Source of the DNA: Buddleja alternifolia
Lineage: Eukaryota; Streptophyta; Magnoliopsida; Lamiales; Scrophulariaceae
Assembly: GCA_019426215.1 (NCBI GenBank)
Contig: CM033393.1
Location: 46,750,645 to 46,814,644 of the forward strand
Reading direction: 5' to 3'
Length of the DNA stretch: 64,000 nucleotides
Shown here: positions 35,218 to 47,646 of the stretch, piece after piece
Layout of the letters: every line of letters starts with the position of its first letter
How positions within the stretch are numbered: the first letter of the stretch is position 1
The notes under the pieces: generated by a model
Databases searched by the model: none
What the model was told of the DNA's origin: nothing
What the model saw: the letters and a program-made list of their open reading frames with translations, nothing else
Made by a program: the position numbers and the translations under genes

Positions 35218-37956
35218 ATGCATCTCTCTCTGTGGAAGCCATTATCTCACTGTGCTGCTCTGATATTGGTCAAAAAGAGCAAAAGAAGAGACGATTCAGA
35301 CCATTCTCCGGAAGAAATTAAGGCCAAACCATCTAATCTGAGGAAATTGCAAGAGCACAAGCTGAGGGAGGCTCTTGAAGAAGCTTCTGAAAATGGGTCC
35401 CTTGTTAAGTCTCAAGACATGGAGGAGTCTGAGTCATTGGCCAATCAAGATGAGGGCTTGGGCAGATCACGCTCGTTGGCTCGGCTCAATGCCCAGAAAG
35501 AATTCCTCAGAGCCACTGCTCTTGCTGCTGAGCGCATATTCGAGTCGGGTGACTCGATTCCACAGCTTAATGAGGCTTTCTCTAAGTTCCTCACAATGTA
35601 TCCCAAGTACCAGTCATCAGAGAGGATTGATCAGCTGAGATCAGATGAGTACTCACATCTCTCTGCTACCCCGTCGAAGGTATGCCTCGACTATTGTGGA
35701 TTTGGCCTATTTTCATTGCTGCAAACTATTCATTATTGGGAATCATCTACTTTTAGTTTGTCTGAGATTACTGCCAATTTGAGTAATCATGCTTTGTATG
35801 GGGGAGCTGAGCAAGGCACAGTAGAACATGATATAAAGACACGAATAATGGATTATTTGAACATCCCTGAGAATGAATATGGCCTTGTTTTTACTGTGAG
35901 CCGTGGCTCGGCTTTTAAGCTGCTTGCTGAATCATACCCCTTTCATACAAACAAGAGGTTGTTGACTATGTTTGATCACGAGAGTCAATCGGTTAATTGG
36001 ATGGCTCAGAGTGCTAAGGAGAAAGGCGCAAAGGTGCAGAGTGCATGGTTTAAATGGCCTACTCTGAAACTCTGTTCAACTGATCTAAGGAAGCAAATTT
36101 CGAACAAGAAAAGGAGAAAGAAAGATTCAGCAACTGGTCTTTTTGTGTTCCCTGTTCAGTCTAGAGTCACGGGTGCAAAGTATTCATATCAGTGGATGGC
36201 TCTGGCTCAACAGAACAATTGGCATGTCTGTCTTGATGCTGGGGCATTGGGTCCAAAGGACATGGATTCTCTCGGGTTGTCTTTATTCCGACCAGATTTC
36301 ATCATCACGTCGTTTTACAGGGTTTTTGGCTATGACCCCAGTGGATTTGGATGCCTTTTAATCAAGAAATCTGTGATGGCTAGCCTTCAAAGCCAGTCTG
36401 GTCATGCGGGTTCTGGTATAGTGAAAATCACTCCTGTGTTTCCTATGTACTTGAGTGATTCAATGGATAACTTCCCTGGATTTGGTGAAGATGAAGAAGC
36501 CGATGAGAATGGTGAAGCTAATGTTGAAACTCGGCCTGGATCTCAACTGCCCGCCTTTTCTGGTGCATTTACTTCTGCTCAGGTAAGGGATGTATTCGAA
36601 ACCGAAATTGATCATGATAACAGTTCTGACAGGGATGGGGCAAGCACCATTTTTGAAGAAACTGAAAGTTTCTCTGTTGGAGAGGTGATGAAAAGCCCAG
36701 TCTTCAGTGAAGATGAATCATCTGATAATTCATTGTGGATTGATTTGGGTCAGAGTCCATTAGGGTCTGATAGTGCTGGTCATTCAAACAAATATAAGTT
36801 GTCCTCTCCAGGGCCACCTGCTTGGTTTTCTGGCAGGAAGAACAATAAGCTAACTTCTCCAAAAGCTTCAATGTTATCAGGCAGCCCAATGTATGACAAG
36901 GAATTGAACGGGCGACACGAAGACCGCCGTGTGTTGTCATTTGATGCTGCAGTTCAACTGGCGTCTCAAGAAGTAGACCATTTCAAGGAGATTCCTGAAG
37001 AAGAACAATTTACAGAGAGGCATAGAGAATTTCAGGAAATTGAAGAAGAACCTGAGATCAACAAACCAAGTAGGAGAATTATTCAGAATGGCTCTTCTTC
37101 TGGTATACTCCTTGAGAAGGAGAGCGCAATAAGAAGAGAAACAGAAGGTGAATTTAGGTTGCTGGAAAGGCGAGAAAGAAGTAGAATTGCTGGTGGCAGA
37201 TTTTTCGGAATAGAAGAGACAGAGCCGTCTGGAAGTAAGGGGAGAAGGGTATCCTTTAGCACAGAGGACAACCACAGAGCCCGTCTTAGCCAAACTCCGG
37301 AACCAGGAGAATTATCTGCCACTAGTGTAGATGATGATGACTATATGAGCAACGGTGAATATGGAGATGGGCAGGATTCAGAAAGAGGCGAACCCGAGAT
37401 AGCGTTAAGGCATCTTGATCACATAAACATGTTAGGTCTCAACAAGACCACCTCCCGTCTTCGGTTCTTGATTAATTGGCTTGTTACATCATTGCTCCAA
37501 TTAAGACTGCCTAGTTTGAATGGAAAAGACGGTGGTGCCCCTCTTGTTCACATTTACGGCCCAAAAATCAAATATGAAAGAGGAGCTGCAGTTGCCTTTA
37601 ATGTGAGGGACAGAAACAGGGGTTTGATCAGTCCCGAAGTTGTTCAAAAACTGGCTGAGTCACACGGTATCTCTCTGAGTGTTGGTATACTTAGTCACAT
37701 ACGAATACTCGATAACCCCAAACAGCAACGTGGATCTTCGAGTCTCATTGATACTACCCTTTGCAAGCCTATGGAGAATGGCAGGCACGATGGTAAAAGT
37801 GGATTCATCCGAGTTGAGGTTGTCACTGCTTCGCTTGGCTTTTTGACCAATTTTGATGATGTTTATAAGCTGTGGGCATTTGTGGCAAAATTTCTTGATC
37901 CAGCATTTGTGAAAGAGGGAGTTCTTCCTCCTGTTGCAGAGGAGGTTGAAGAATGA
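35218..37956 (+). CDS. MOCOS-like PLP-fold protein, copy 2, intronless, 912 aa
   Basis: A tandem paralogue of 23,549-26,317, intact over 2,739 nt and collinear from [11 protein letters not shown] to [10 protein letters not shown]. It is nearly identical in the first 420 residues. Most changes and all clear indels fall in the acidic insert (for example a deletion of about 13 residues after EEEQF near residue 599, and three extra residues in a [14 protein letters not shown] patch). It shares the substitutions that argue against sulfurase chemistry: SFYR with Arg368 in place of the PLP lysine, and SVGILSHI in place of the cysteine loop. No frameshift or stop suggests decay, so both copies are probably expressed. 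Function is unknown. Confidence 0.92.
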   Translation: MHLSLWKPLSHCAALILVKKSKRRDDSDHSPEEIKAKPSNLRKLQEHKLREALEEASENGSLVKSQDMEESESLANQDEGLGRSRSLARLNAQKEFLRATALAAERIFESGDSIPQLNEAFSKFLTMYPKYQSSERIDQLRSDEYSHLSATPSKVCLDYCGFGLFSLLQTIHYWESSTFSLSEITANLSNHALYGGAEQGTVEHDIKTRIMDYLNIPENEYGLVFTVSRGSAFKLLAESYPFHTNKRLLTMFDHESQSVNWMAQSAKEKGAKVQSAWFKWPTLKLCSTDLRKQISNKKRRKKDSATGLFVFPVQSRVTGAKYSYQWMALAQQNNWHVCLDAGALGPKDMDSLGLSLFRPDFIITSFYRVFGYDPSGFGCLLIKKSVMASLQSQSGHAGSGIVKITPVFPMYLSDSMDNFPGFGEDEEADENGEANVETRPGSQLPAFSGAFTSAQVRDVFETEIDHDNSSDRDGASTIFEETESFSVGEVMKSPVFSEDESSDNSLWIDLGQSPLGSDSAGHSNKYKLSSPGPPAWFSGRKNNKLTSPKASMLSGSPMYDKELNGRHEDRRVLSFDAAVQLASQEVDHFKEIPEEEQFTERHREFQEIEEEPEINKPSRRIIQNGSSSGILLEKESAIRRETEGEFRLLERRERSRIAGGRFFGIEETEPSGSKGRRVSFSTEDNHRARLSQTPEPGELSATSVDDDDYMSNGEYGDGQDSERGEPEIALRHLDHINMLGLNKTTSRLRFLINWLVTSLLQLRLPSLNGKDGGAPLVHIYGPKIKYERGAAVAFNVRDRNRGLISPEVVQKLAESHGISLSVGILSHIRILDNPKQQRGSSSLIDTTLCKPMENGRHDGKSGFIRVEVVTASLGFLTNFDDVYKLWAFVAKFLDPAFVKEGVLPPVAEEVEE

Positions 37957-38415
37957 AGTGAGAGCTCGTGCTAATTCTTTTGTCCCGTTGTCATAGAAGT
38001 ACAAGCTGAAGATGCAGAGATGTATTGCTTATGTAGCTGAGTTCATTTTGCTCCTCATGCATCTTTGCTGCTATCGGGTTAATTTGTTTATTCTTGTTTT
38101 TGATTGCTTGGGATTTTATCATGTAGAGAGTTCATTTCAGAAATTGTATCATTTCAGGTGGTAGTGATGAAAGAAAACACATAGAAATGAGCATAACGTC
38201 CCCTGCCCAGAATCAAGTTCTTCACCGAAATGCTTTCTTCTGTACAAAAATCAAATCCTATTTTGCTTGTTTCATCCCACATTGTACTCTACATTTATCT
38301 TGTTCGATTTTATTTGAGCTTCTGCTACAAAAATTATTCGATTATGGCCTAGTAGGACATTCTTCTCGTTATAATTTTTTCATTCTCAGAAAATGACTTC
38401 CAGTAGTAATATTTA

Positions 38416-39982
38416 GTATTATATTATGATCTTGTTTCATGATTTACTGGAATTCAGAGAAAAATGAGAATAGGAAGGGTAATTCTACGCCAGACCGAGT
38501 ATAATGGTCCGAGAGTGTATTCTGTATATATATTTTCCACACAAGTGTGTGTGGAAACTACACACATTACATCTTAATGTGTGAAATATACGGACAATAA
38601 AACTATTAGACTTAGTCTAACATTTAATCTCCTCGAATGTAAATGCAGAAAAGTACAAAGATGCGTATTTATATTTTTATGTCAGTACGAGTGCTATCCC
38701 AAAGGTTAACTAGTGTGTTTGGGCTTGACGCAATTTCGTGGTGTGATAAGAGCGTTGGTAAATTCATTCAAATGATTTTTCAGAGACGAAAGTCCATATT
38801 TCAAAACTCAAAGTCATGTTGTAAGGTAGTTTTGAACGAAGTGTAGAAACAATATCATCAGTTCATTTTGAATATGTATATTTAGAGGCTTTTGAATTCT
38901 CTTGTCCTGCACTTTAACTAGCTGATCAGCAGCAATAAATATTATGCATCACCAGCAATAAATACTTGTCATCTAAACATTACAAGTTGTTGCACCATGA
39001 AATTTACATGCTACCCACCACGTATTTATTAGTTATTACACCCTTTTTCCAGCAAAAAAGAAGAAAGCATGCACGAAGAGAGAAAAAAATGAAAGAAAAA
39101 TCTGGGCCCTTTTTGGTTTAGCAATAATTGATTTTGGGCCACACCATTTAACATTGTTTGCCATGGAGATAATGGTTTTTGGAGTATGGAATGATTATGC
39201 TTACTCTTTATATTTATTGGGTTTTGTAGATTCTGCCTTACACGATCATTAAACCTTAAACTTTTCCTCTATAAAACAAAAAATAGACACTTTTTCATCA
39301 CCATTACATATGCATTTCTCTTTCAACATACAAAAACATGTCACAAAGCATAAAGAAGACAGCCCTTCAAAGTGAACTCTTAGTGGTAGCTGCAGACCAT
39401 GATCAAAACGGAGACCTATTTTCGGACACAAAAGAATCGCAACTAAATTTAAAGGGGGCATTTTTTTAATATTTGTAATAATCACAATCATGAAAACAGA
39501 ACCAATATTGTGAAATAATGAATTGTAAAGCTACTTAACATGATAGCCTTCCCCTTTAAGTACCTGGGTCAATGAGCCTTGCTGGTTTTATCTACAAAAA
39601 AGAGCAAACTTTTAGTTTCTTTTGAATAAAAGCAAGGACTCTTTGCTGGTATTATGCACAAAAAGTAACAAACTTTAACCAATCCAACTAAAATGAGAGC
39701 TACATTCCACTAAATTACACCATGCGCAGCACTTCTGTGATTCATCGAAACGAGGAATAAAGGTATTTCTTTTGTAAGTACAAGTGTACAACCGAAGTGC
39801 AAGGAAGTCGACACTTTCAGACTATTGTCATTCAGTAAGGGAAAGTTTCACCTGGTAAATGAAGCTCAGAAAATTAAGAATGTTAATAAGGCATCTTCTC
39901 CCAGTGAGATGAACTCTCCCTTAAATTGCAGTGCTCAATTGGTGAGGGTCGGGGCGACATGTTTGATCCACCATGATTACAA
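38416..39982. other. Intergenic between MOCOS-like copy 2 and the peptidase gene
   Basis: The start of this stretch ends the second tandem block. A small hairpin CCACACAAGTGTGTGTGG lies near 38,538-38,555 in a segment resembling short repeats near 22,170 and 47,820. The 3' UTR of the minus-strand peptidase gene must lie at the right end. No gene is supported. Confidence 0.5.
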
Positions 39983-42900
39983 CTAAGAATCCATCATCTT
40001 GATAAGAAAAGCAGTCTCCATTGCTGACTCCTTGCATTGCAAATATCTATTTTCCTCGACTAAATCCACTGTTAAATTAAGAAGCATCGGACGTCTAGGG
40101 TCATATACAGAATATTCCCTCACCCGCGCAACCCATTTTGCTGCTTCCCAGACCCCAAACCTGATCATCATAAAGGTCACAACAGCAAACGCGGGGTGCA
40201 TGAATTAAATGAATATTAACATTGACACATTCAAATTATTAAATACTAAATATATTAAGTTTCGAAGATAAGTTTTCTTTCTTTTTTTCTCATTTGAATA
40301 ATATGCAGTCAAAAGAAATTTTACACAATCAAATTACCTTGTATTAAATGATGATGTCACCATAATGGCGGGGTATAGTGCATCTTTCCGGATATTATCA
40401 TAGGGTGAATATTCTCGTATAGCCCGAAAATCCTCGATATCAGCAGGGTATCCATATTCCTCGTAGTCATCAGGTGTTAATGGTAAAATAGGTAGCAGAA
40501 GGGTGTGAGTTGGATCTAAAAACGGAACCTAAACAATAAACAAAAACAATTTTAACTCAAGGGAATGTCACTAAAGTTCCAATAATGAATAAAGAGGGCA
40601 AGAGTAACAATACGGACTACAAATCACTCAATAACACTCATTACTCCTTTCCTTGACGGAGGAGTAGTGTTGTCAATCTTCTTTTACATTCTTGCAAATG
40701 AAATGAAAGCTTCAACAGCATACAACAAATTTTAACAATTCACAAATGCAAAAAAGGTGTCAGAGAGTCGACTACCTTCAAAATAGCTGCACGAAATAAA
40801 TCTGGACAAAAGTTTATAGCTGAAGCAACCAACAATCCGCCAGCACTGTATCCCCAGCCAGCCAGTTTGGTTTCTAGCACAACCTCTCTTTCAATCAGAA
40901 ATTTAGCACAAGATATATAATCTTTAACGGAATTCAGTTTCTTCGTTCCCCTGCCATCGTGATACCAATTTTTACCTCCATCACCTCCACCTCTGAAAAA
41001 TAAAATCATTGAAGGCGTCAGTAGAAAGTCAGCATATCATTTCAGAACTCAGAAGGATCAATACCCATCTTTTTAATAGATACATTTGATGCATAGGAAG
41101 AGACGTTGGCCCAAAAAAAGAGACTGAAAAGGTTCACAAATTTGTGCACACGGACAAATTTAAATCAAATATGTTTTTTTCATTTCAAGAGCTATATATA
41201 TGTGTTAAAGAATAAGCTGATGCATAACAAACCTAACATCCGCATATGCAATGACCCAACCACGATCAAGAAGGCTTTTTAGCTCATTTCGCCACCGTTT
41301 GTCAAGTACCTCACCATAAGCTCCATGCCCATGAAGTAATCCAGGACTTCCACCATTTGTTTTCTTGTGGCGTGAATATAATATGGTTAGAGGAACCACA
41401 ACTCCATCATCTGAAGAGACGTCATATTCTTCACAAGCATAATACTCAGAGAGATCATTCCAGTCACCATAATCTTCAGTATTACTGCTAGAGAAGTTTT
41501 TGGATATTGACGACTTCTGATTACTGCTTGCAGAAGATGCTGATCCATACAAAACTCGTGTTCTTTCATGAAGCAAGTTTTGCTGTTGAACAATAGTCCA
41601 TTTTCCATTTAGTAAATCATAGTCCACTACTGCATCGGGCATCTGGCAAAAATAAAAAGAAATGTACAGCTAAGAATTACAAGAGCAATATGAACCCGGT
41701 TTGTCTTAGAAGACCATAAATTCCGTATTTGACACCACACCATAATCCTTGATGATAGTGGAAAATGATGCATAATAGACGCCATCCAACTGGAAACTAT
41801 CCGAATAAGTCACTACATAACCATATTCAAGAATATGATGAATCCCGCAAGACAGCTGAGTCTAGGAAAAATTTGCACCAGAACTGGGAAAGCACTCATA
41901 GTCTGTCATAACTCATTGTTCAGACGAAAAATTTGGTAGGACCCACATACTTTAAAGATTAATCAAAAGAAATAAATACATAAAAATAAACATATACAGT
42001 CAAAAAACTATATCTAAATCAATTGTGATCTGTGAAGTATATTCGATTATTAATTCAACCAGGAAAATATACAACAAATTACTTTAAAGAAAATGAATTG
42101 CTTTCACAATAAAACTAATGTAGAAGCAAGAATGAAAAAATGAAGCAACAGACATACCACAGGTGATGTTATTGTAAAGCGCATGGTTGAAGAATAGAAA
42201 TCATAATTTGGTCCTGGCAATATTTGCGATACATGTTCTGGAAGAGGTAAATTCTGTGGATTGAACTCTTTGAGATGAGCTTCTGCCTGAAAAATCATTA
42301 ACTATAAGACATTGCAAAATGCTGCTGATGATTATGAAATTTACTAAATCCATCACATAAAATAAATTGACACAAAAAGTACTTAGTCAATTTTCATGGG
42401 AAAGAAGAAGTGAATGATGTAAAAGTATGATACATTCACTGGAAATGTACAGAGGAAGTAATAACATTAAACAGAATTGGAATACAGTAACACGTAGTTA
42501 AAGGATCGGAATACAGTGAACACGTAGTTACCTTGCCATTACTTAGAGGTAAAGAAATAGACCACAGTTCATATTTTCTGCCGTTCCTCACAATAAGTAC
42601 CAAATGTGAGTCACTGAAATCAACGTCTTCAATAATCAACTGCTGGTCACTGGCAAAAACATTCTGCAAAAGATCATGAAAGAAGAGTAAGAATCATGAT
42701 TGCAAGACCTGTAGGATATAGATATCCAGAAAGTTTGGTGAATATCTGATTAATTACAAATATTCTAACCTCCCAATTCCTTGGGCTACACGAAGACGCG
42801 ACAGGACTACGTAAGAGGTAATGGTGATCAACAGGTTGGCCCTGCTTGGCGGCATCTGTAAAGAGGTAAAAATATCCTTGGTGATGCTCGATAATGCAAT

Positions 42901-45052
42901 GGGCATTTGACTCACATTCCCAGACAAGTGTCATTCCAGATAGAGGATCAGCTGCATTTATCAGAAAGACCTAATCATGGGTCACAAATACAGTAACCAG
43001 TTCAACAAAAAATTATTTAATGGGGCTATAAAACATTCTTGTGAGGATTACCTTGGATGATTGGGTTGAGAATGCGTTTACAGTCAAAAAACGAAAGTCT
43101 TTAGTATGCCTTATACTCAGATGTACATTTTCTTGAGGTTCCTCCAAAAGCAATACATCCTCGTCATTTGAACCAAGCATGCTACAATAAATCCTGAGAA
43201 GAATCAGATGTCAACTTTAGATTTAGAGATCCAATAGAATCAGAGACGAGCATTACGAGGGACAAAGTCAGCAATACCAACCTAAAGGGCCTTTTCTTAT
43301 TATCCGTGACTACATAAAGTAGCGCTTGCCCATCTTTGGCCCAAGCTATACTGGAAACCCGGTCGGCTTGTGGTTTACTACAAAGTGACCCAAAGTTCAA
43401 GTCCCTGACTGATAATTTGAAGTGATCGTTATCCTTGTCAAACATAGTATATGCAAGATAACGGTGATCAGGTGACACTTCTGATAATTCTTCATAGGCA
43501 TAACCTGTTTATTTATTACAAGAAGAAAATTTAAGGAAAGTGATGTCAACTTAAAGTGGTGAAACTAAACAATCAGGTCATAGAAAGAATATAATACCTC
43601 CAAATCTTTCAGCTTCTTGATTGTAATCAAGTAACTTTTGCTCAATTTTCCGTCCAGATGTGAAATCAAAACCAGCTGATGGAGATTTATTAGAGATAAA
43701 CTCTTCATTTAGGCTTGCTAATCTTCGACATAACACCGGATATTGTTTTCCTTCTTCAACTCGCCTGTAGTACAACCTGCACTGACAACAAGTACAATAA
43801 AACAGGCACTTAGACTCCAGCTTTTCACAGTACAGAAAAATTAACAGGAGCTCTTCACTTTCTAATATCGTAACTTCGCAAACATACATTCAACTCCCAA
43901 ACAAATATGAAAAATAGTAAATACCAGGACAGTTGTGCATTGCAATCAAGATATCAAGCAATCAACCAAAAACCTCTAACTACCTGCCATCCAACAAGAG
44001 CTTTTCTCAATTAGATTGCGAAAATACTATCTTATCGCATCCATGCCATTGTTGAACCCAAACTTATGCAAACATATTTCATATCTCCAGCTCCACACCT
44101 ACCAAAACGAAGTACTAAAATTACCCCCCACCCCAATCCCCATGCTTCTATGACAATTGACAACCACAAGTTAGTTTCCCCTGAACATTGAGATTTCGTT
44201 ACTGACCGGCACACCATTATGATTCTCAAAATCACATTCTAAGCCATGACGGAATTAGAATATTTCCTTTCAACGAAAAACACAGGCCTTGTTTGTTTAT
44301 GTTTTGAAATCCTATTTTCAGTATTCTGGATTACAAAATCCTAAAGATCCACACTACAAATTATTTCAAACCAAATACACCTTTTCTCAAATTCACTTTC
44401 TCATTCTCCATCCTATCAATCAATATATCCATCATTTCACACAATCATAAATCAATATTCATTTACTTTATAATATCTCTCTCTCTTCCTTTTTCATACT
44501 TTACAATCAATTAACTAATTATATATCAACTATTTGACACATTTTACAAATTTCAATCATATTCTAAAAACATGAACAAACACACCATCACATCATATCA
44601 AATTCATACGAATACCCATATTACGCATTTTCCGAAAAATTTCAGATTCGAGCTCGAAAACATAAACAAACAAAGCCATAGTAAGATTACCAAGGTCCCC
44701 ACCGGAGAGGAGGGGTGGAGAGTTCGGCGGCGAGGCGAGAGGCCATCTCCGATTGGAGCTTCGACTGGAGGCGTTCGGTGTCGGACATGACAGCCTCAGT
44801 GTACTTCTCTTCCTGCTCCATGTACACGTCCATGTGCCGCATTGCTACACGGTCGTTCAGCTGCGACATCCAGCTGTACTGATCCTCCCATGACTCCCCG
44901 TGCAGGCAGAAAGTTACCGGCTTCTTCGGGGGTTTCGGCGGCGACGGCGGGGATGGAGGTGGCTGGACAGTCTGGGGCTTATAATTGGCGCGGCGGAGGA
45001 AGTCGCGGTGGCGGAGGAGGGGGCGGCGGACGGCGGTGACAAGGTGGCGCAT
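39983..45052 (-). CDS. Prolyl-oligopeptidase family protein (oligopeptidase B-like), 11 exons, 787 aa
   Basis: Exons on the minus strand: 44691-45052, 43598-43776, 43282-43504, 43052-43193, 42770-42970, 42532-42663, 42158-42286, 41233-41642, 40776-40992, 40338-40528, 39983-40160; total 2,364 nt in one frame. The Arg-rich, acid-poor first 30 residues suggest an organelle presequence. A beta-propeller domain (about 45-500) includes WGPWLYYRRVEEGKQYP and SPDHRYLAYT. The alpha/beta-hydrolase domain has HGHGAYG and the nucleophile elbow GWGYSAGG (Ser642). The canonical acid loop (LNDPRV-like) reads SSFNTRFGVW (724-733) with no Asp, and the usual GHGG histidine is missing: the C terminus is NLTVDLVEENRYLQ and onward. 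Peptidase activity is therefore doubtful. From memory, Arabidopsis At1g69020 is the likely orthologue group. Confidence 0.9.
44288..44682. repeat. AT-rich TIR element in intron 1 of the peptidase gene
   Basis: The left end GGCCTTGTTTGTTTATGTTTT pairs with the reverse-complemented right end GGCTTTGTTTGTTTATGTTTT. It lies inside the first intron (43,777-44,690), only about 8 bp from the exon 1 donor site. It resembles the dispersed AT-rich families at 1,905 and 7,279. No clear target-site duplication was seen. Confidence 0.55.
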
Positions 45053-47646
45053 GGCGGGGAATAGGGGTTGGGCAATCGGTAATATCTAGAGGGGGGTTTT
45101 ACAAGGGGTTTGGGACTGACATTTGATCGATTGGAAATTACATTTAACCGCCAATTATTTTTATTTAATACTCATAGTCAATATTTTCTTGTCTTCAATC
45201 CTTCACAACTTTTTGAAAGAAGAATTAAGGCCTCGATTGATTGGCACGCCGTTGTTTCTCGTTTTTCGATTTTTCAGAGATTTTTTTTATTAAAAATATA
45301 TTTATTTAATATTTCCTAAAAATATTTCAAAGAAATGCAACACATAATTTTTCTAATAAAAATTTCAAATTTCTTTAAAAATAAATTTAGGTGGCATTTC
45401 TTTCAATTTTTTTCCAGAATTTAGACATTTCACCAAATAATTAAAAATACTTTATCCATCAATATCTTAATATAATTATCAAAATAATCACATATCTTTA
45501 TTTGCAATGACGTAAGCTACGGAACGAAATTCACTTTGTATATTTTTGTAGATTTTTGGATACCTTAATCGATGAACTTAACTTAAATATGTCTAAATTT
45601 TTTATAAAAACAAAACTCATCTATACTACTTTCCCACAAACAAACAATTTTTCTTATAAAAAAGACATATCACATCACACTTAAACATTACAATTTTTTT
45701 ATAAAAAAAACTCATCCAAACAAACACACTTCCTCCATCGTATCTTTACTTCTTTAAAAATAAATTTTTTTTTTTTAATAAAAAATGAGAAATGTGAAAT
45801 AGACGTACTCCATCCAATTGGGCCTTATAAATGATTAAATACTTCTCCAATAATTGATCAAAGTAATTATGTATTAAAATTAAATAATTTCCCTTTACAT
45901 ATTGTTATTGTTCAATTACTTTTTCTCTTAATGAAAAGTATTGTGAACCAAACAATCATCAATCATTCATTTTACTTATCAAATATTTTTTAATTACTAT
46001 AAATCAACTAAATGAAGATATAAAAAAATTGCTATTAAAAACAAAAAAAGTACTCACACCTATGCAATATTCGAACCAAAAATCATTGAAGTTTGAGGCA
46101 TCAAGCTTACCATTAAATAGAGACATTATTTACTTTATTTCCCCAAGTATGACATCTTTTGCACTTTGTTCTAAATTTTAAAAATTTCATGGAATATTCG
46201 GTCGAAAGTGGTGTTCAACAACAAAATTCAAAGGTTGAGCAACTAAGTGTGAATTTTTCATGGGAATATGCGTTTTACCTAATTTTAAATTTAAAAGGAT
46301 AATAATGACCCCCTCTTTTTTAAGGGCCGTGTTCGACCTAGCTCGACTGTTGGATCCCCAAGTAGAGGGGGTCATTTAGCAATTTAAGGCCTCCCCCCCT
46401 AATTGTGATCCAACGGCCGAGGCTGGGCATTGGTCCAGCCAGGGAGGGGGGGGGGGGGGGGCTGGTGGGTGCCACCGCCCCCCTCAATTTTTTTTTTCAT
46501 ATTACTACCTATAAAATTTTCAAAATTTCTATTTTCGCCCCCCCTAAATTTTGTATTTATTATTAGTGCCATAAAATTTTCAAAATATCTATTTTCGTCC
46601 TCCCTCAAGTCACACGGTTCTACACTTCCATTCAAGATAGAAATTAAAATTTAGGGCTTTTTTCCTTCAATTGCATTCTCAAGAATCAAGATTTTGGGTG
46701 ATGAAAATCTATAAATTTCTCATTTCAAAGACTAAGAAGGTATTGTGTTATTTGAATACAAATCTTTAAAATTTAATTCTAATACTTTACTACATATTTC
46801 ATCGGTTACTCTAAAATTTAGTTTAAGAATATTTTGGGTTTAATAATTCTAACAAATAGATTATGGGCATTTATAAAACAATTGAAATGGTTTAAAGAAG
46901 ACGAGAAATTGATCAAAGATTATTTCAACTTGAACCTACTTAGGTAAATTTCCCCCCATATACTAGCGTACCGTACCGCGGGAGACAAACCCCCCCACCC
47001 CCCTTGAATCCTTCGTCTATATGCAAAAAAAATAATGTATAACTATATCACAAAATCTCGCCCCCTCCTCACTGAAGATTCCGGCTCCGTCCCAGGGTCC
47101 AGCATAGAATTTTCCCCTTTTTAATACACTTCCTCTCTTCAATACACTGCAAAATCAATTAATTTGTTTAGTCTTTACCTTATTTTTAAATCTAATTAAT
47201 TTTCAAAATCTCGACAATAATCATATTATTTCCTAAAAATCATTTAAATTTAATAAAAATTAAATAAAACGCAAATTTATTTATGTAATATAAGACAGAA
47301 TTGAGTAGTCTTTTCAAAATACATATTACAGAGGACGTGATAGAAAGCAAAGGAAAGAAAAAAGATTAAAAAAAAGAACACTTTGGAACTTGGAACTTAA
47401 TAACCACTAGTTGTGGGTCAATCTGAAATAAACAGAAAAAATTGTCAGTTGGACCAATTAATTAGTAGTCAAATCTGCCAAAAGATTTCAGTTTCATTTT
47501 GATAGTTCACAACACAGATAATGCTATGGTAATGGTGCACTGATAAAAGGAGGAAAAGGGCTCTTGTCCATTTCTATAATATAATCAATCTCTCCAACAA
47601 ACATATATTTGCTCTCTTGTATTGTATTGTATGTATCGAAAATATA
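45053..47646. other. Intergenic between divergent peptidase and B3 genes
   Basis: Presumed promoters at both ends. Contents include AT-rich decayed repeat sequence (45,230-45,800), a segment at 46,135-46,230 that shares a TTTTGCACTTTG-centred block with 53,190-53,280, a small inverted pair around 46,307-46,376 (GACCCCCTC and GAGGGGGTC), a poly(G) run near 46,442-46,460, and two tandem CTATTTTCGYCCYCCCT-type units at about 46,490-46,610. No gene is supported. Confidence 0.5.

Noticed and set aside
44842..45039. Gly/Arg-rich plus-strand frame
   Set aside because: It is the antisense of the Pro-rich N terminus of the peptidase exon 1.
46430..46654. Frame spanning a poly(G) tract
   Set aside because: Low-complexity sequence over a homopolymer and two short tandem units; no protein similarity apparent.
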